The position numbers were made by a program, and so were the translations under genes. From JASFYU01 sp045046905 (GTDB taxonomy: Bacteria > Bacteroidota > Bacteroidia > Flavobacteriales > Flavobacteriaceae): a stretch of DNA of 24,647 nt. This document shows positions 6,726 through 14,665 of the stretch, piece by piece. The notes below the pieces were generated by a model. The model was not told where the DNA came from. It was given only the letters and a program-made list of their open reading frames with translations, and searched no databases. Numbering within the stretch: position 1 is the first letter of the stretch; each line of letters starts with the position of its first letter. The DNA lies in contig JASFYU010000153.1 of NCBI GenBank assembly GCA_045046905.1, forward strand, positions 1 through 24,647. The letters are read 5' to 3'.

Positions 6726-7877
6726 ATGATGAAGAAAATATCGATTTTATTTTTTTTGGTCTTCGGATTGAAAATATCTGCCCAACAAGAACAACGGGTA
6801 ATTACCACGGCAGTACCTTTTTTGACCATTGCGGCCGATGCACGATCTGCAGGTATGGGTGATATGGGAGTAGCAACGTCTACCGATGCATTTTCTCAAC
6901 AGTGGAATCCCTCGAAGTTCGCTTTTGCCGAGCGCAAAATGGGTATAGGGTTGAGTTATACGCCTTATCTAGAAAGTATAATTACTGATATTGCTCTTCT
7001 CAATGCTAGTTTTTATAGCAAAATAGATGAGAAAAGTGCATTTGCCCTGAGTTTACGGTATTTTACTTTAGGTGAAATCGAGTTAAGGCAATTCGCGAAT
7101 GATCCCGGAACCTTGGCAAAGCCAAACGAATTGGCCTTAGATGGGTCCTATTCCATGAAATTGAGTCCTACTTTTTCTATGGCGATAGGGGGTAGATTTA
7201 TACGTTCTAATCTAAAACTTCCGCAAAATGGTGATGTTGATTCGCAGGCAGCTAGCTCTTTTGCTGTCGATATTTCTGGGTATTACCGTTCTAAGGAAAA
7301 AGCATATAGTAGTTTTGACGGCCGTTGGAGGGCAGGTTTTAATCTGTCGAACCTTGGTAGTAAGATACAATATGACGAAGGCGGTCAAGAAAACTTTTTG
7401 CCGACAAATCTAAAATTCGGAGTCGGATTTGATTTTATTCTAGATCAGGACAATGTTATTGGAATTACATCTGAATTTAATAAACTCTTGGTGCCAACGC
7501 CTCAGGATTTTGATGGTGATGGTGATATTGATGCAGAAGATAATGCGGAGTATCAAAAAATTGGTTTCTTCAGTGGCCTTACCAAGTCTTTTAGTGATGG
7601 ACCAGATGGTTTTGGTGAAGAACTAAAAGAATTCACATGGGCATTGGGTGCTGAGTACACTTATCAGAATGCCTTTATGATTCGAACAGGGTATTTTAAT
7701 GAAAGCGAGGAAAAAGGGTCTAGAAAGTTTTTTACCCTTGGTGCCGGTTTTCGATTTAAAATGGCACAAATAGACCTTTCGTATCTATTTTCGACATCAC
7801 AAGTTAAAAACCCATTGGAAAACACATTACGTTTTTCGCTTACCTTTAGTCTAGGTGAGGAGTTTTATAATGATTAA
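6726..7877 (+). CDS. porV: Type IX secretion outer-membrane protein PorV (LptO family)
   Basis: PorV is a 14-strand-barrel outer-membrane protein that takes T9SS cargo from the translocon and hands it to the PorU sortase. The start is taken at the ATG-ATG pair 6726/6729, giving MKKISILFFLVFGLKISAQ, a clean signal peptide; upstream TTG 6696 would add a charged extension and is unlikely. The family signature AVPFLTIAADARSAGMGDMG follows at once. The C-terminal barrel strands are FFTLGAGFRFKMAQIDLSYLF and NPLENTLRFSLTFSLGEEF. An acidic loop at 7506-7541 (DFDGDGDIDAED) resembles a dockerin/EF-hand calcium loop. The product is about 383 aa, normal for the family. It is followed by a terminator and then cdd. 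Confidence 0.94.
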   Translation: MMKKISILFFLVFGLKISAQQEQRVITTAVPFLTIAADARSAGMGDMGVATSTDAFSQQWNPSKFAFAERKMGIGLSYTPYLESIITDIALLNASFYSKIDEKSAFALSLRYFTLGEIELRQFANDPGTLAKPNELALDGSYSMKLSPTFSMAIGGRFIRSNLKLPQNGDVDSQAASSFAVDISGYYRSKEKAYSSFDGRWRAGFNLSNLGSKIQYDEGGQENFLPTNLKFGVGFDFILDQDNVIGITSEFNKLLVPTPQDFDGDGDIDAEDNAEYQKIGFFSGLTKSFSDGPDGFGEELKEFTWALGAEYTYQNAFMIRTGYFNESEEKGSRKFFTLGAGFRFKMAQIDLSYLFSTSQVKNPLENTLRFSLTFSLGEEFYND

Positions 7878-7899
7878 AGGAATTAGCGTATAGTCTAGC

Positions 7900-7927
7900 A
7901 AACCTGCCATAGCGCAGGTTTTGTTAT
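7900..7927 (+). terminator. Intrinsic terminator after porV
   Basis: Stem AAACCTGC (7900-7907) and GCAGGTTT (7914-7921) pair over 8 bp with a 6-nt loop, followed by TTGTTATTTA. It lies 22 bp past the porV stop and 37 bp before cdd, so some readthrough or a separate cdd start is implied. Confidence 0.75.
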
Positions 7928-7957
7928 TTATAAATAGTAGGTCGCCAAGACAATGGA

Positions 7958-8440
7958 ATGAAAAAAAAGAAAATAAGCTTTGAATTATCGGTGTTCGAAT
8001 CCTTTGACGAGTTATCCGAGGATCGTCAAAAATTGATGCTTGCAGCTATAGAAGCTAGAAAAAATGCCTATGCACCTTATTCGAATTTTTATGTAGGTGC
8101 TGCCGTGCTTTTAGAAAATGATGAGGTGGTAATTGGGAATAATCAAGAAAATGCATCCTATCCGTCAGGCCTTTGTGCAGAACGTGTGGCTATTTTTCAG
8201 GCTGGCGCAAAATACCCGGGAGTGGTTATTAAAAGTGTAGCCATTAGTGCTAGTTCAAAAAAAAACACCCTGAGCGAACCAGCGGCGCCCTGCGGTAATT
8301 GTAGGCAGGCTATCTCCGAATATGAAGTCAGGCAAGCTAGTGCGATAGAATTGCTTTTGATGGGCGAAACGGGAGAGGTGTTAAAATGTAGCTCCATTTC
8401 TGATATTCTTCCATTGTCATTCAATAGTTCCTATCTGTAA
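7958..8440 (+). CDS. cdd: Cytidine deaminase
   Basis: This cytoplasmic zinc hydrolase of pyrimidine salvage converts cytidine and deoxycytidine to uridine and deoxyuridine. The product has 160 aa, within the range of the tetrameric three-cysteine class. The substrate-binding segment is NAYAPYSNFYVGAAVL. The zinc and catalytic motif is CAE (Cys73, Glu75 in GLCAERVA), and PCGNC supplies Cys112 and Cys115. The N-terminal extension (MKKKKISFELSVFESFDEL) is common in Flavobacteriaceae. The start is ATG 7958; an ATG five bases earlier meets TGA at once. The gene lies between porV and pdhA, an arrangement I know from relatives, without an obvious functional link. Confidence 0.95.
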   Translation: MKKKKISFELSVFESFDELSEDRQKLMLAAIEARKNAYAPYSNFYVGAAVLLENDEVVIGNNQENASYPSGLCAERVAIFQAGAKYPGVVIKSVAISASSKKNTLSEPAAPCGNCRQAISEYEVRQASAIELLLMGETGEVLKCSSISDILPLSFNSSYL

Positions 8441-8525
8441 TACGATAGGGTGGTTCGTACTGTATTTCGTTGAAACCTTTCTTATCGATCACCTTTTATT
8501 TGCATCTCCTTCAGATTTGATGATT

Positions 8526-8601
8526 TTATCCAATTAACCGGCTAGTCTTTCAAAAATTTAGCTAAACTGTACACAAATCTTAGGTCGAACTCAGGTTCAT
8601 A
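8526..8601. repeat. Dispersed repeat, copy 2
   Basis: This is the partner of 4-101. It shares the 39-bp block 8563-8601 (one difference) and the more diverged end 8526-8562, but lacks the roughly 23-bp segment of copy 1. On the minus strand it has an open frame EPEFDLRFVYSLAKFLKD followed by TAG. Both copies stop matching at the same base on the GH2 side. Confidence 0.75.
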
Positions 8602-8617
8602 AGTATTACATAAGTAA

Positions 8618-8630
8618 GATACCTCGGGGC
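8618..8630. repeat. Half of the palindromic element
   Basis: GATACCTCGGGGC carries the CCTCGGGG arm shared with 6671-6677 and sits 16 bp from the end of repeat copy 2. The other arm is not seen. Confidence 0.35.
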
Positions 8631-8665
8631 AATACCATGAGATATAAAAAGGAAACAAATTTTAA

Positions 8666-8711
8666 TATTCCCATAGCTATCGTGAGAGTATTAAACCCAC
8701 TGGTGGGAATA
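8666..8711. repeat. Spaced inverted repeat in the cdd-pdhA gap
   Basis: TATTCCCA (8666-8673) and TGGGAATA (8704-8711) are exact complements 30 bp apart. The inner sequence also has CCCAC..GTGGG beside the right arm, so alternative hairpins are possible. The role is unknown. Confidence 0.4.
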
Positions 8712-8756
8712 AAATACCTTTTGCTTCGATTTTTTTTACCGATTCATTAATATGTG

Positions 8757-8764
8757 TATTTTTG
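8757..8764 (+). promoter_or_regulatory. Candidate -7 element of pdhA
   Basis: TATTTTTG fits TAnnTTTG and lies 81 bp before the pdhA ATG. No TTG occurs at the right upstream spacing, so it is only a partial match. Confidence 0.3.
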
Positions 8765-8845
8765 CTGTTCTGTTGGGTTTTTCATTAGTATAGAGCGAAT
8801 GCTTGTTATTGGAACCAACTGAAATGCTACTAAAACTATTGATTA

Positions 8846-9844
8846 ATGAAAAAAATTACCAAAGAAACCTACCTGAAGTGGTACGAAGATATGTTGTTCT
8901 GGCGAAAGTTCGAGGACAAACTTGCTGCAGTATACATTCAACAAAAAGTCAGGGGATTTCTTCATTTGTATAATGGTCAAGAGGCTGTTTTGGCGGGAGC
9001 CCTACATGCGATGGACCTTACAAAGGATAGAATGATTACTGCATACCGAAACCATGTGCAACCCATAGGAATGGGCGTTGATCCAAAAAAAGTGATGGCC
9101 GAGTTATATGGTAAGGTGACCGGAACCTCGAAGGGCATGGGTGGTTCTATGCATATTTTTTCTAAAGAATTCAGATTTCATGGAGGACATGGCATTGTTG
9201 GCGGACAAATACCCTTGGGTGCCGGTATGGCCTTTGGTGATAAATATTTTGGAAGAGACGCAGTAACCCTGTGTTATATGGGTGATGGTGCCGTAAGACA
9301 AGGTTCTTTGCACGAGGCGTTCAATTTGGCCATGCTCTGGCAATTGCCGGTGGTATTTATCTGTGAGAATAACGGGTATGCCATGGGTACATCGGTGGCA
9401 CGTACCTCACACTCCACCGAAATATGGAAATTGGGCCTTGGTTATGAAATGCCCTGTGGCCCTGTAGACGGCATGGATCCCGTTAGTGTAGCGCAAGAGA
9501 CCAGTAAGGCTGTTGAACGTGCTAGAAGCGGTGGCGGCCCTACCTTCTTAGAAATGAAAACCTATCGGTATCGAGGTCACTCTATGTCTGATGCCCAGCA
9601 TTATAGAACAAAAGATGAGGTTGAAGAATACAAGAAAATCGACCCCATTACTCAGGTGTTAGCTATTATCAAAGAAAATAACTACGCAACCGAAGAGGAA
9701 ATAAATGAGATTGGCAAAAACATAAAAAAACGTGTCTTGGAATGTGAGAAATTTGCCGAGGAGTCAGATTACCCTCCTATAAATCAATTATATGATATGG
9801 TTTACGAGCAGAATGATTTTCCATTTGTACAACATAAATTATAA
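8846..9844 (+). CDS. pdhA: Pyruvate dehydrogenase E1 component, alpha subunit
   Basis: This is the thiamine-diphosphate-dependent E1 alpha chain, which with E1 beta decarboxylates pyruvate and transfers acetyl to the E2 lipoyl groups in the cytoplasm. The product has 332 aa, the usual size for the alpha subunit of the two-chain E1. The thiamine/Mg motif runs from GDG (146-148, in YMGDGAVRQGSLHEAF) to NN (175-176, in FICENNGYAM). Other family blocks are GKVTGTSKGMGGSMH, GGHGIVGGQIPLG and TYRYRGHSMSD. It is separated from pdhC by 3 bp, a clear operon. The beta subunit (pdhB) is not in the window; in this family it is usually encoded elsewhere. Confidence 0.95.
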   Translation: MKKITKETYLKWYEDMLFWRKFEDKLAAVYIQQKVRGFLHLYNGQEAVLAGALHAMDLTKDRMITAYRNHVQPIGMGVDPKKVMAELYGKVTGTSKGMGGSMHIFSKEFRFHGGHGIVGGQIPLGAGMAFGDKYFGRDAVTLCYMGDGAVRQGSLHEAFNLAMLWQLPVVFICENNGYAMGTSVARTSHSTEIWKLGLGYEMPCGPVDGMDPVSVAQETSKAVERARSGGGPTFLEMKTYRYRGHSMSDAQHYRTKDEVEEYKKIDPITQVLAIIKENNYATEEEINEIGKNIKKRVLECEKFAEESDYPPINQLYDMVYEQNDFPFVQHKL

Positions 9845-9847
9845 ATA

Positions 9848-11476
9848 ATGGCAATAGTAATTAATATGCCCCGTCTTAGTGACACTATGGAAGAAGGCAC
9901 TGTGGCCAAGTGGCTTAAATCTGTTGGGGATAAAGTGGAAGAAGGCGATATTTTGGCCGAAATTGAAACTGACAAGGCAACCATGGAGTTTGAGTCCTTT
10001 CATGAAGGTACGCTTTTGTACATTGGAATAGCAGAGGGTGATGGTGCGCCCGTAGATTCGCTTTTGGCCATAGTAGGTGAAGAAGGCGAAGATATATCTG
10101 GCTTGTTGAGTGGGCCTGTCGCCCCAGACAAAGAAGAATCTTCTTCTGATGTGGTAGAGGAGAAAAGTGATGATACTAGTACCGCAATAACTGCAAGTTC
10201 GGAAATACCTGAAGGTGTCGAAATCATCAAAATGCCCCGCCTTAGTGATACTATGGAGGAAGGTACCGTTGAGACATGGTTAAAGAAAGTAGGCGACAAA
10301 GTCGAAGAAGGTGATATACTTGCCGAAATAGAGACTGATAAGGCGACCATGGAGTTTGAGTCTTTCTATTCAGGAACTTTACTGTATATCGGTATACAGG
10401 AAGGAGAATCCTCACCAGTAGATGCGGTTTTAGCGGTCATTGGCCCTGAAGGTACTGACGTAGGAGCAGTGTTGAATTCAAGTCAAGCCGTTGCTAAGTC
10501 AGACCTTGGCGATCCTAAAGAAGAGGAGAAACCCAAGGCGCAGAAGCAAGAATCGACTAATGAAACTAAAACCGTTAGTGATGGTCAACGTATTTTTGTA
10601 TCTCCCTTGGCTAAGAAAATTGCAAAGGAAAAAGGTATTGACCTGTCTGATGTTAATGGTACTGGAGATCATGGAAGAATTGTAAAGAAAGATATTGAGA
10701 ATTATCGCCCTTCTGAGAAATTGGTTTCTGCCGCTGTTCCTGAAATATCAGCCGCTGAAACTTCGGTAGCTCCCATTAGTTTGCCTGTCGGCGAAGAAGG
10801 TTCCGAAGAAGTGAAAAATTCTCAAATGCGGAAGATTATCGCCAAGCGATTGGCAGAGTCAAAATTTACCGCACCACATTATTATCTGACTATTGAGGTC
10901 GCTATGGATAATGCCTGGGAATCTAGAAAACAAATCAATAATCTGCCTGATATTAAAGTATCTTTTAATGACCTAGTGGTCAAGGCTTGTGCCATGGCCT
11001 TGAAAAAACACCCACAGGTGAATACGACTTGGAATGGTGATACTACCCGTTTTAATCATCATGTGCATATTGGTGTTGCGGTTGCGGTAGATGAAGGTTT
11101 GGTAGTACCTGTATTGAAATTTGCGGATCAAATGTCGCTTACTCAAATGGGAGCGTCGGTTAAGGATATGGCTGGTAGGGCCAGAAATAAAAAACTAAGC
11201 CCTGCCGAAATGGAAGGCAGTACCTTTACGGTCTCAAATTTAGGAATGTTTGGTATTGAAGAATTTACTTCGATTATCAATCAACCGAATTCGGCTATTC
11301 TGTCGGTCGGGGCCATTGTTGAAAAACCGGTGGTAAAGAATGGTGAGATTGTTGTGGGTAAAACTATGAAAGTGACCTTGGCCTGTGACCATAGAACGGT
11401 CGATGGTGCGGCTGGGTCTCAGTTCTTATTGACGCTACGTGCGTACTTGGAGAACCCCGTTACCATGTTGGCCTAA
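9848..11476 (+). CDS. pdhC: Pyruvate dehydrogenase E2, dihydrolipoamide acetyltransferase, two lipoyl domains
   Basis: E2 is the core of the pyruvate dehydrogenase complex and moves acetyl from E1 to CoA. The product has 542 aa. Two lipoyl domains (about 2-78 and 124-200) each carry MPRLSDTMEEGTV and EIETDKATMEFESF, with lipoyl lysines Lys43 and Lys165. Acidic and Ala/Pro linkers separate them. The peripheral-subunit-binding domain is at 248-286 (IFVSPLAKKIAKEKGIDLSD, GRIVKKDIENY). The catalytic domain (about 323-542) has the active-site motif DHRTVDG with His515 and Asp519. The lipoyl domains are so alike that the DNA forms a direct repeat of 366-bp period (9866 and 10232). The gene follows pdhA at 3 bp and is closed by a terminator. 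Confidence 0.95.
   Translation: MAIVINMPRLSDTMEEGTVAKWLKSVGDKVEEGDILAEIETDKATMEFESFHEGTLLYIGIAEGDGAPVDSLLAIVGEEGEDISGLLSGPVAPDKEESSSDVVEEKSDDTSTAITASSEIPEGVEIIKMPRLSDTMEEGTVETWLKKVGDKVEEGDILAEIETDKATMEFESFYSGTLLYIGIQEGESSPVDAVLAVIGPEGTDVGAVLNSSQAVAKSDLGDPKEEEKPKAQKQESTNETKTVSDGQRIFVSPLAKKIAKEKGIDLSDVNGTGDHGRIVKKDIENYRPSEKLVSAAVPEISAAETSVAPISLPVGEEGSEEVKNSQMRKIIAKRLAESKFTAPHYYLTIEVAMDNAWESRKQINNLPDIKVSFNDLVVKACAMALKKHPQVNTTWNGDTTRFNHHVHIGVAVAVDEGLVVPVLKFADQMSLTQMGASVKDMAGRARNKKLSPAEMEGSTFTVSNLGMFGIEEFTSIINQPNSAILSVGAIVEKPVVKNGEIVVGKTMKVTLACDHRTVDGAAGSQFLLTLRAYLENPVTMLA
9866..10350 (+). repeat. Tandem duplicated lipoyl-domain DNA, 366-bp period
   Basis: Starts at 9866 and 10232 (ATGCCCCG(T/C)CTTAGTGA...) and the blocks around the lipoyl lysines are near-identical at DNA level, exactly 122 codons apart. 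This is an in-frame domain duplication, open to recombination that would remove one domain. Confidence 0.8.
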
Positions 11477-11515
11477 TCAAAGTATTTAAATAGTAAGGCT
11501 TATAATTACCCCAAG

Positions 11516-11544
11516 GCACCTTTAAATTAAGGGTGCTTTTTTTT
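11516..11544 (+). terminator. Intrinsic terminator after pdhC
   Basis: GCACC (11516-11520) pairs with GGTGC (11532-11536), with extra T-A pairs inside, followed by eight T. It lies 40 bp after the pdhC stop and ends 24 bp before the peptidase start. The end of the T-tract runs into TATCTTTA (11544-11551), one base off the TAnnTTTG consensus, a possible promoter for the next operon. Confidence 0.8.
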
Positions 11545-11567
11545 ATCTTTAGAGCATAGAAAAAGAC

Positions 11568-12674
11568 ATGAAATTTATTTTTAGTATAGTTTTGGTATTG
11601 ATTATGGCCAGATGTGGATCTAGTAAGCTAGATCAATCGGTCACGTTTAATAAGGTGAAGGTTCATAAATGGGACAAAAAACTAACCTATGTGCCAAAGC
11701 ATTCATCTGATGTGCAGGCGAGTCTTTCTGAGGTTACTGCGGCCATTTCTGATAAGAAAATGATGCCGATACCCGATTATGATGAGGTGTCAATATATGA
11801 AATAGAGGGTTCTTCTGTTGAGGAAAGGGTCGAAAAAATTATGAAATTCTTGGCGTCTGATAGTTTAAGAGGGCGTGATTCGGGTAGTAAAGGTATTGAA
11901 GAGGCCGCTTACTTTATTGAATATAGTTTTAAGGAGAGCGGTATTTCACCTTTTTTTACTTCCTATAAGGATACCTTGTCAAATTTTAATGAACCAGCAT
12001 ACAATGTGGTCGGATATCTTGAAGGAAATGATGCTACACTAAAGAATGAGTTTGTAATTATTGGGGCGCACTATGACCATATTGGTATTATAGCTGACGT
12101 AAATGGAGATAATATTGCCAATGGTGCCAATGATAATGCATCGGGGACCACAATAGTACTTGAATTGGCGCGGTACTTTGGTGCTGCCAAAACAAATAAA
12201 CGAAGCCTTATTTTCGCACTGTTCAGTGCCGAAGAAAAAGGGCTTTTGGGATCCAAGCATTTGGCGAAAAAGCTAAAAGCCAAAAACCTGAACCTGTATA
12301 CAATGCTTAATTTTGAAATGCTAGGAGTTCCTCTAGTTGATAAGGACTACTTTATGTATGTTACCGGTTTTGAAGAATCTAATTTAGCCGGCGTATTGAA
12401 TATGTACTCAGGCTCGAAACTAATCGGATTTTTACCAAAGGCCAAAGAATTTAATCTGTTTAAAAGATCAGATAATTACCCTTTTCATACTGCCTTTAAT
12501 GTGCCCTCTCAGACCTTTAGTACCTTTGATTTTACCAATTTTGACCACTATCATAAGGTTGGAGATGAATACAGTCGTATGAATTTTGTTCATATGGCAA
12601 GGGTAGTAGACAAAGCAATTTCCATGATAGAAGGTATTGCGAACTCAAAGCAAAAAACAATAAAGTACAACTAA
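11568..12674 (+). CDS. M28 family metallopeptidase, exported, probable lipoprotein
   Basis: This is a di-zinc aminopeptidase-type exopeptidase of family M28; the substrate is not predictable. The product has 368 aa. The N-terminus MKFIFSIVLVLIMARCGSS is a signal peptide ending at a Cys, but Arg at -1 is unusual for a lipobox, so lipidation is uncertain. After a linker, the catalytic domain starts near residue 85 (VEERVEKIMKFLASDSLRGR, a family block). Predicted metal ligands and catalytic residues are His168 in GAHYDH, Asp189 in NGANDNASG, Glu222/Glu223 in SAEEKGLLGS, Glu250 in NFEMLG and His329 in FDHYHKVGDE, so all are present. The stop overlaps the next start as TAATG, implying translational coupling to the SDR gene. 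It is the first gene of a six-gene run. Confidence 0.9.
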   Translation: MKFIFSIVLVLIMARCGSSKLDQSVTFNKVKVHKWDKKLTYVPKHSSDVQASLSEVTAAISDKKMMPIPDYDEVSIYEIEGSSVEERVEKIMKFLASDSLRGRDSGSKGIEEAAYFIEYSFKESGISPFFTSYKDTLSNFNEPAYNVVGYLEGNDATLKNEFVIIGAHYDHIGIIADVNGDNIANGANDNASGTTIVLELARYFGAAKTNKRSLIFALFSAEEKGLLGSKHLAKKLKAKNLNLYTMLNFEMLGVPLVDKDYFMYVTGFEESNLAGVLNMYSGSKLIGFLPKAKEFNLFKRSDNYPFHTAFNVPSQTFSTFDFTNFDHYHKVGDEYSRMNFVHMARVVDKAISMIEGIANSKQKTIKYN

Positions 12675-13354
12675 TGGCAAATGTTATTATAACAGGAGCT
12701 AGTCGAGGCATTGGTTTTGAACTAGCAAAGCTTTTTGCAGATGAAGGGCATCATGTGCTGGCCTTATCAAGAAATACAGAAGCAATCGCTGGTCTGGCTC
12801 ATAAAAACATCACTTCCTTTTCGTTTGATTTGTCTGCCGCCACGGGTTTTGAAATACTCAAAAATTTTCTAGACAATGATTGGAAAACTGTCGATATCCT
12901 TATCAATAATGCCGGAAAGCTTTTGAATAAACCTTTTTTAGAAACTACTGCCGAAGATTTTGAAGAAGTGTATAAAGTGAACGTTTTTGGTGTCGCCGGT
13001 ATGACTAGAACGGTCTTGCCTAGAATGTCAAAAGATGGCCATGTGGTCACGGTTAGTTCAATGGGTGGAGTACAAGGCAGTATGAAATTTCCGGGCCTTT
13101 CGGCCTACAGTTCAAGTAAGGGGGCGGTAATTACATTGACCGAGCTATGGGCTGAGGAGTTCAAGGAAACAGGGCCTTCTTTTAATGTACTGGCCCTTGG
13201 TGCCGTACAGACCGAAATGTTGAAAGAAGCTTTTCCTGATTATCAGGCACCCACCACCGCATTGGAAATGGCTGTCTATATCAAGGATTTTTCCTTGACC
13301 GGGCACAAACTATATAATGGTAAGCTACTACAAGTTTCAAGTTCTACGCCCTGA
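12674..13354 (+). CDS. Short-chain dehydrogenase/reductase
   Basis: This is a classical SDR oxidoreductase of 226 aa; the substrate is unknown. The Rossmann cofactor motif TGASRGIG is at 7-14, and NNAG is at 78-81. The catalytic residues are Ser128/129 (VTVSSMGG), Tyr145 and Lys149 (YSSSK). An Arg in the Gly motif region and Ser-Arg at 32-33 (ALSRN) suggest NADPH preference, which is inference. The ATG shares a base with the M28 stop and its TGA shares a base with the following ATG, so three genes are translationally coupled. Short length and a trimmed C-terminus are seen in small cytosolic SDRs. Confidence 0.9.
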   Translation: MANVIITGASRGIGFELAKLFADEGHHVLALSRNTEAIAGLAHKNITSFSFDLSAATGFEILKNFLDNDWKTVDILINNAGKLLNKPFLETTAEDFEEVYKVNVFGVAGMTRTVLPRMSKDGHVVTVSSMGGVQGSMKFPGLSAYSSSKGAVITLTELWAEEFKETGPSFNVLALGAVQTEMLKEAFPDYQAPTTALEMAVYIKDFSLTGHKLYNGKLLQVSSSTP

Positions 13355-14004
13355 TGAGAAAATATAAATGTATCATATTTGATTGCGATGGGGTCTTGGT
13401 CGATAGCGAGGTTCTTGGCAATCAAGTAATGGTTGATATGGCAAACGAACATGGTGCCAATATTGATATTGATTATGCAATGAAAAACTTTAAAGGAAGT
13501 TTTTTAAAAGATTGTATGCGCCAGGTAGAGAATATTCTGGGTAAAGCCCTACCCGAAGATTTTGAAGCCCAATACAGAAAACGCTCCTTTGATATATTCA
13601 AAAAAGAGTTACAGCCTGTAAAAGGCATTCAAGAAGTACTGAAAAGTTTAGATATTCCCTTTTGTTCGGCTTCAAGTGGACCTCACGAAAAAATTAAATT
13701 GAACCTTAAAACAGCTGGCTTACTACATTTTTTTGGAAATAATATTTTCAGTTGTTATGATATTGGAAAATGGAAGCCAGACCCTGCTATTTTTTTATAC
13801 GCCGCTCAAGCTATGGGGTATGAGCCGAAAGAATGTTTGGTAATCGAGGATTCAATTTTTGGCGTCATGGCTGCAAAAAATGGCGGTTTTGATGTGCTTG
13901 GTTTTACTGGCGATACTGAAGATGATAGTTTTGCCGAGCAGGCGACTGCCGTATTTTACGATATGAAAGAACTTATTCCGATGATTAAAGCGATACATGC
14001 ATAG
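13354..14004 (+). CDS. HAD family phosphatase (beta-phosphoglucomutase-like)
   Basis: This cytoplasmic haloacid dehalogenase-type hydrolase has 216 aa. Motif I is FDCDGVLVDSE, with nucleophile Asp10 and acid/base Asp12. Motif II is in FCSASSGP (Ser105/107), motif III is Lys141 in KWKPDPAIF, and motif IV is Glu165/Asp166 in VIEDSIFGV. A helical cap lies between I and II, as in subfamily IA enzymes (phosphoglycolate, 2-deoxyglucose-6-P and sugar phosphatases or mutases). The exact substrate is not deducible; the nearby mannose-1-phosphate enzyme hints at sugar phosphates but does not prove it. It overlaps the SDR stop (TGATG) and the SprT-like gene by 8 bp. Confidence 0.9.
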   Translation: MRKYKCIIFDCDGVLVDSEVLGNQVMVDMANEHGANIDIDYAMKNFKGSFLKDCMRQVENILGKALPEDFEAQYRKRSFDIFKKELQPVKGIQEVLKSLDIPFCSASSGPHEKIKLNLKTAGLLHFFGNNIFSCYDIGKWKPDPAIFLYAAQAMGYEPKECLVIEDSIFGVMAAKNGGFDVLGFTGDTEDDSFAEQATAVFYDMKELIPMIKAIHA

Positions 14005-14599
14005 TGTTCTTCAAAAATACCTACCCGAAAGAGCTGTGGAACCCTGCCTAGAGCTTATCAAAGAAACTGGGGTCAACCTAAAAATAGTGAACCAACGAAT
14101 AACGCGCCATGGTGACTATCGTAAAATGGCCAATGGCCTGCATCAGATTACGGTCAACGCAACCTTGAACATGTACCGCTTTTTGATTACCCTAGTTCAC
14201 GAAATAGCGCATTTGGTAGCTTTCGAAAAATACGGACGTAGCATAAAACCCCATGGTATTGAGTGGAAACAAACGTTTCAGTACCTAATGCTTCCGTTTA
14301 TTCGCCCTGAGGTATTTCCGTTGAAACTATTGCCACTTCTCGCACGGCATTTTAAAAAACCCAAAGCGAGTAGTGATACTGATGCTGATTTATCGCTAGC
14401 TTTGAAGCAGTTTGATGTGAGGCAGCCTGGCACATCATACGTTTTTGAGGTGCCCCATGGCAGTATTTTCAGAATTCATAATGGTAAGCTTTTCAAAAAA
14501 GGAAATAAGCGGGTAAAACGGTTTGAATGTATTGAGCTAAGCTCTGGTCGTGTATATTTGTTTCAGCCAAACGCTGAAGTAGAATTAATAAGAGGGTAG
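13997..14599 (+). CDS. SprT-like zinc metalloprotein
   Basis: This is a 200-aa SprT/Spartan-like protein with the zincin motif HEIAH (His68, Glu69, His72) in LITLVHEIAHLVAFEKYG and a third ligand, probably His86, in KPHGIEWKQTF. Relatives in eukaryotes cleave DNA-protein crosslinks; the bacterial role is not established. The C-terminal half (GSIFRIHNGKLFKKGNKRVK) has only one Cys and therefore no zinc ribbon, unlike E. coli SprT; the lysine-rich stretch could bind nucleic acid. It starts inside the end of the HAD gene (8-bp overlap) and is followed 66 bp later by manC. Confidence 0.88.
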   Translation: MHSVLQKYLPERAVEPCLELIKETGVNLKIVNQRITRHGDYRKMANGLHQITVNATLNMYRFLITLVHEIAHLVAFEKYGRSIKPHGIEWKQTFQYLMLPFIRPEVFPLKLLPLLARHFKKPKASSDTDADLSLALKQFDVRQPGTSYVFEVPHGSIFRIHNGKLFKKGNKRVKRFECIELSSGRVYLFQPNAEVELIRG

Positions 14600-14665
14600 A
14601 TTAATTACCCAACAATGTCGCGATAAAATTCTAGCTTGTGGCTAAACAGTTTAAATGAGAATTAT

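Larger units (their letters stand above)
8441..8845. other. 405-bp gap between cdd and pdhA, repeats only
   Basis: No gene is supported here. The stretch holds dispersed repeat copy 2 (8526-8601), a CCTCGGGG half-element (8618-8630), a spaced inverted repeat (8666-8711) and a possible pdhA promoter element (8757-8764). It looks like a landing place for short repeats. Confidence 0.7.

Noticed and set aside
1..8601. Composite transposon or integrated island bounded by the two repeat copies
   Set aside because: The copies are in the same orientation and 8.5 kb apart, but the DNA between them includes core genes (murF, gldJ, porV, cdd) and a tRNA, with no transposase or integrase.
12039..12283. 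Two minus-strand frames opposite the M28 peptidase
   Set aside because: They lie over the zinc-ligand motifs of the peptidase and read as shadows.
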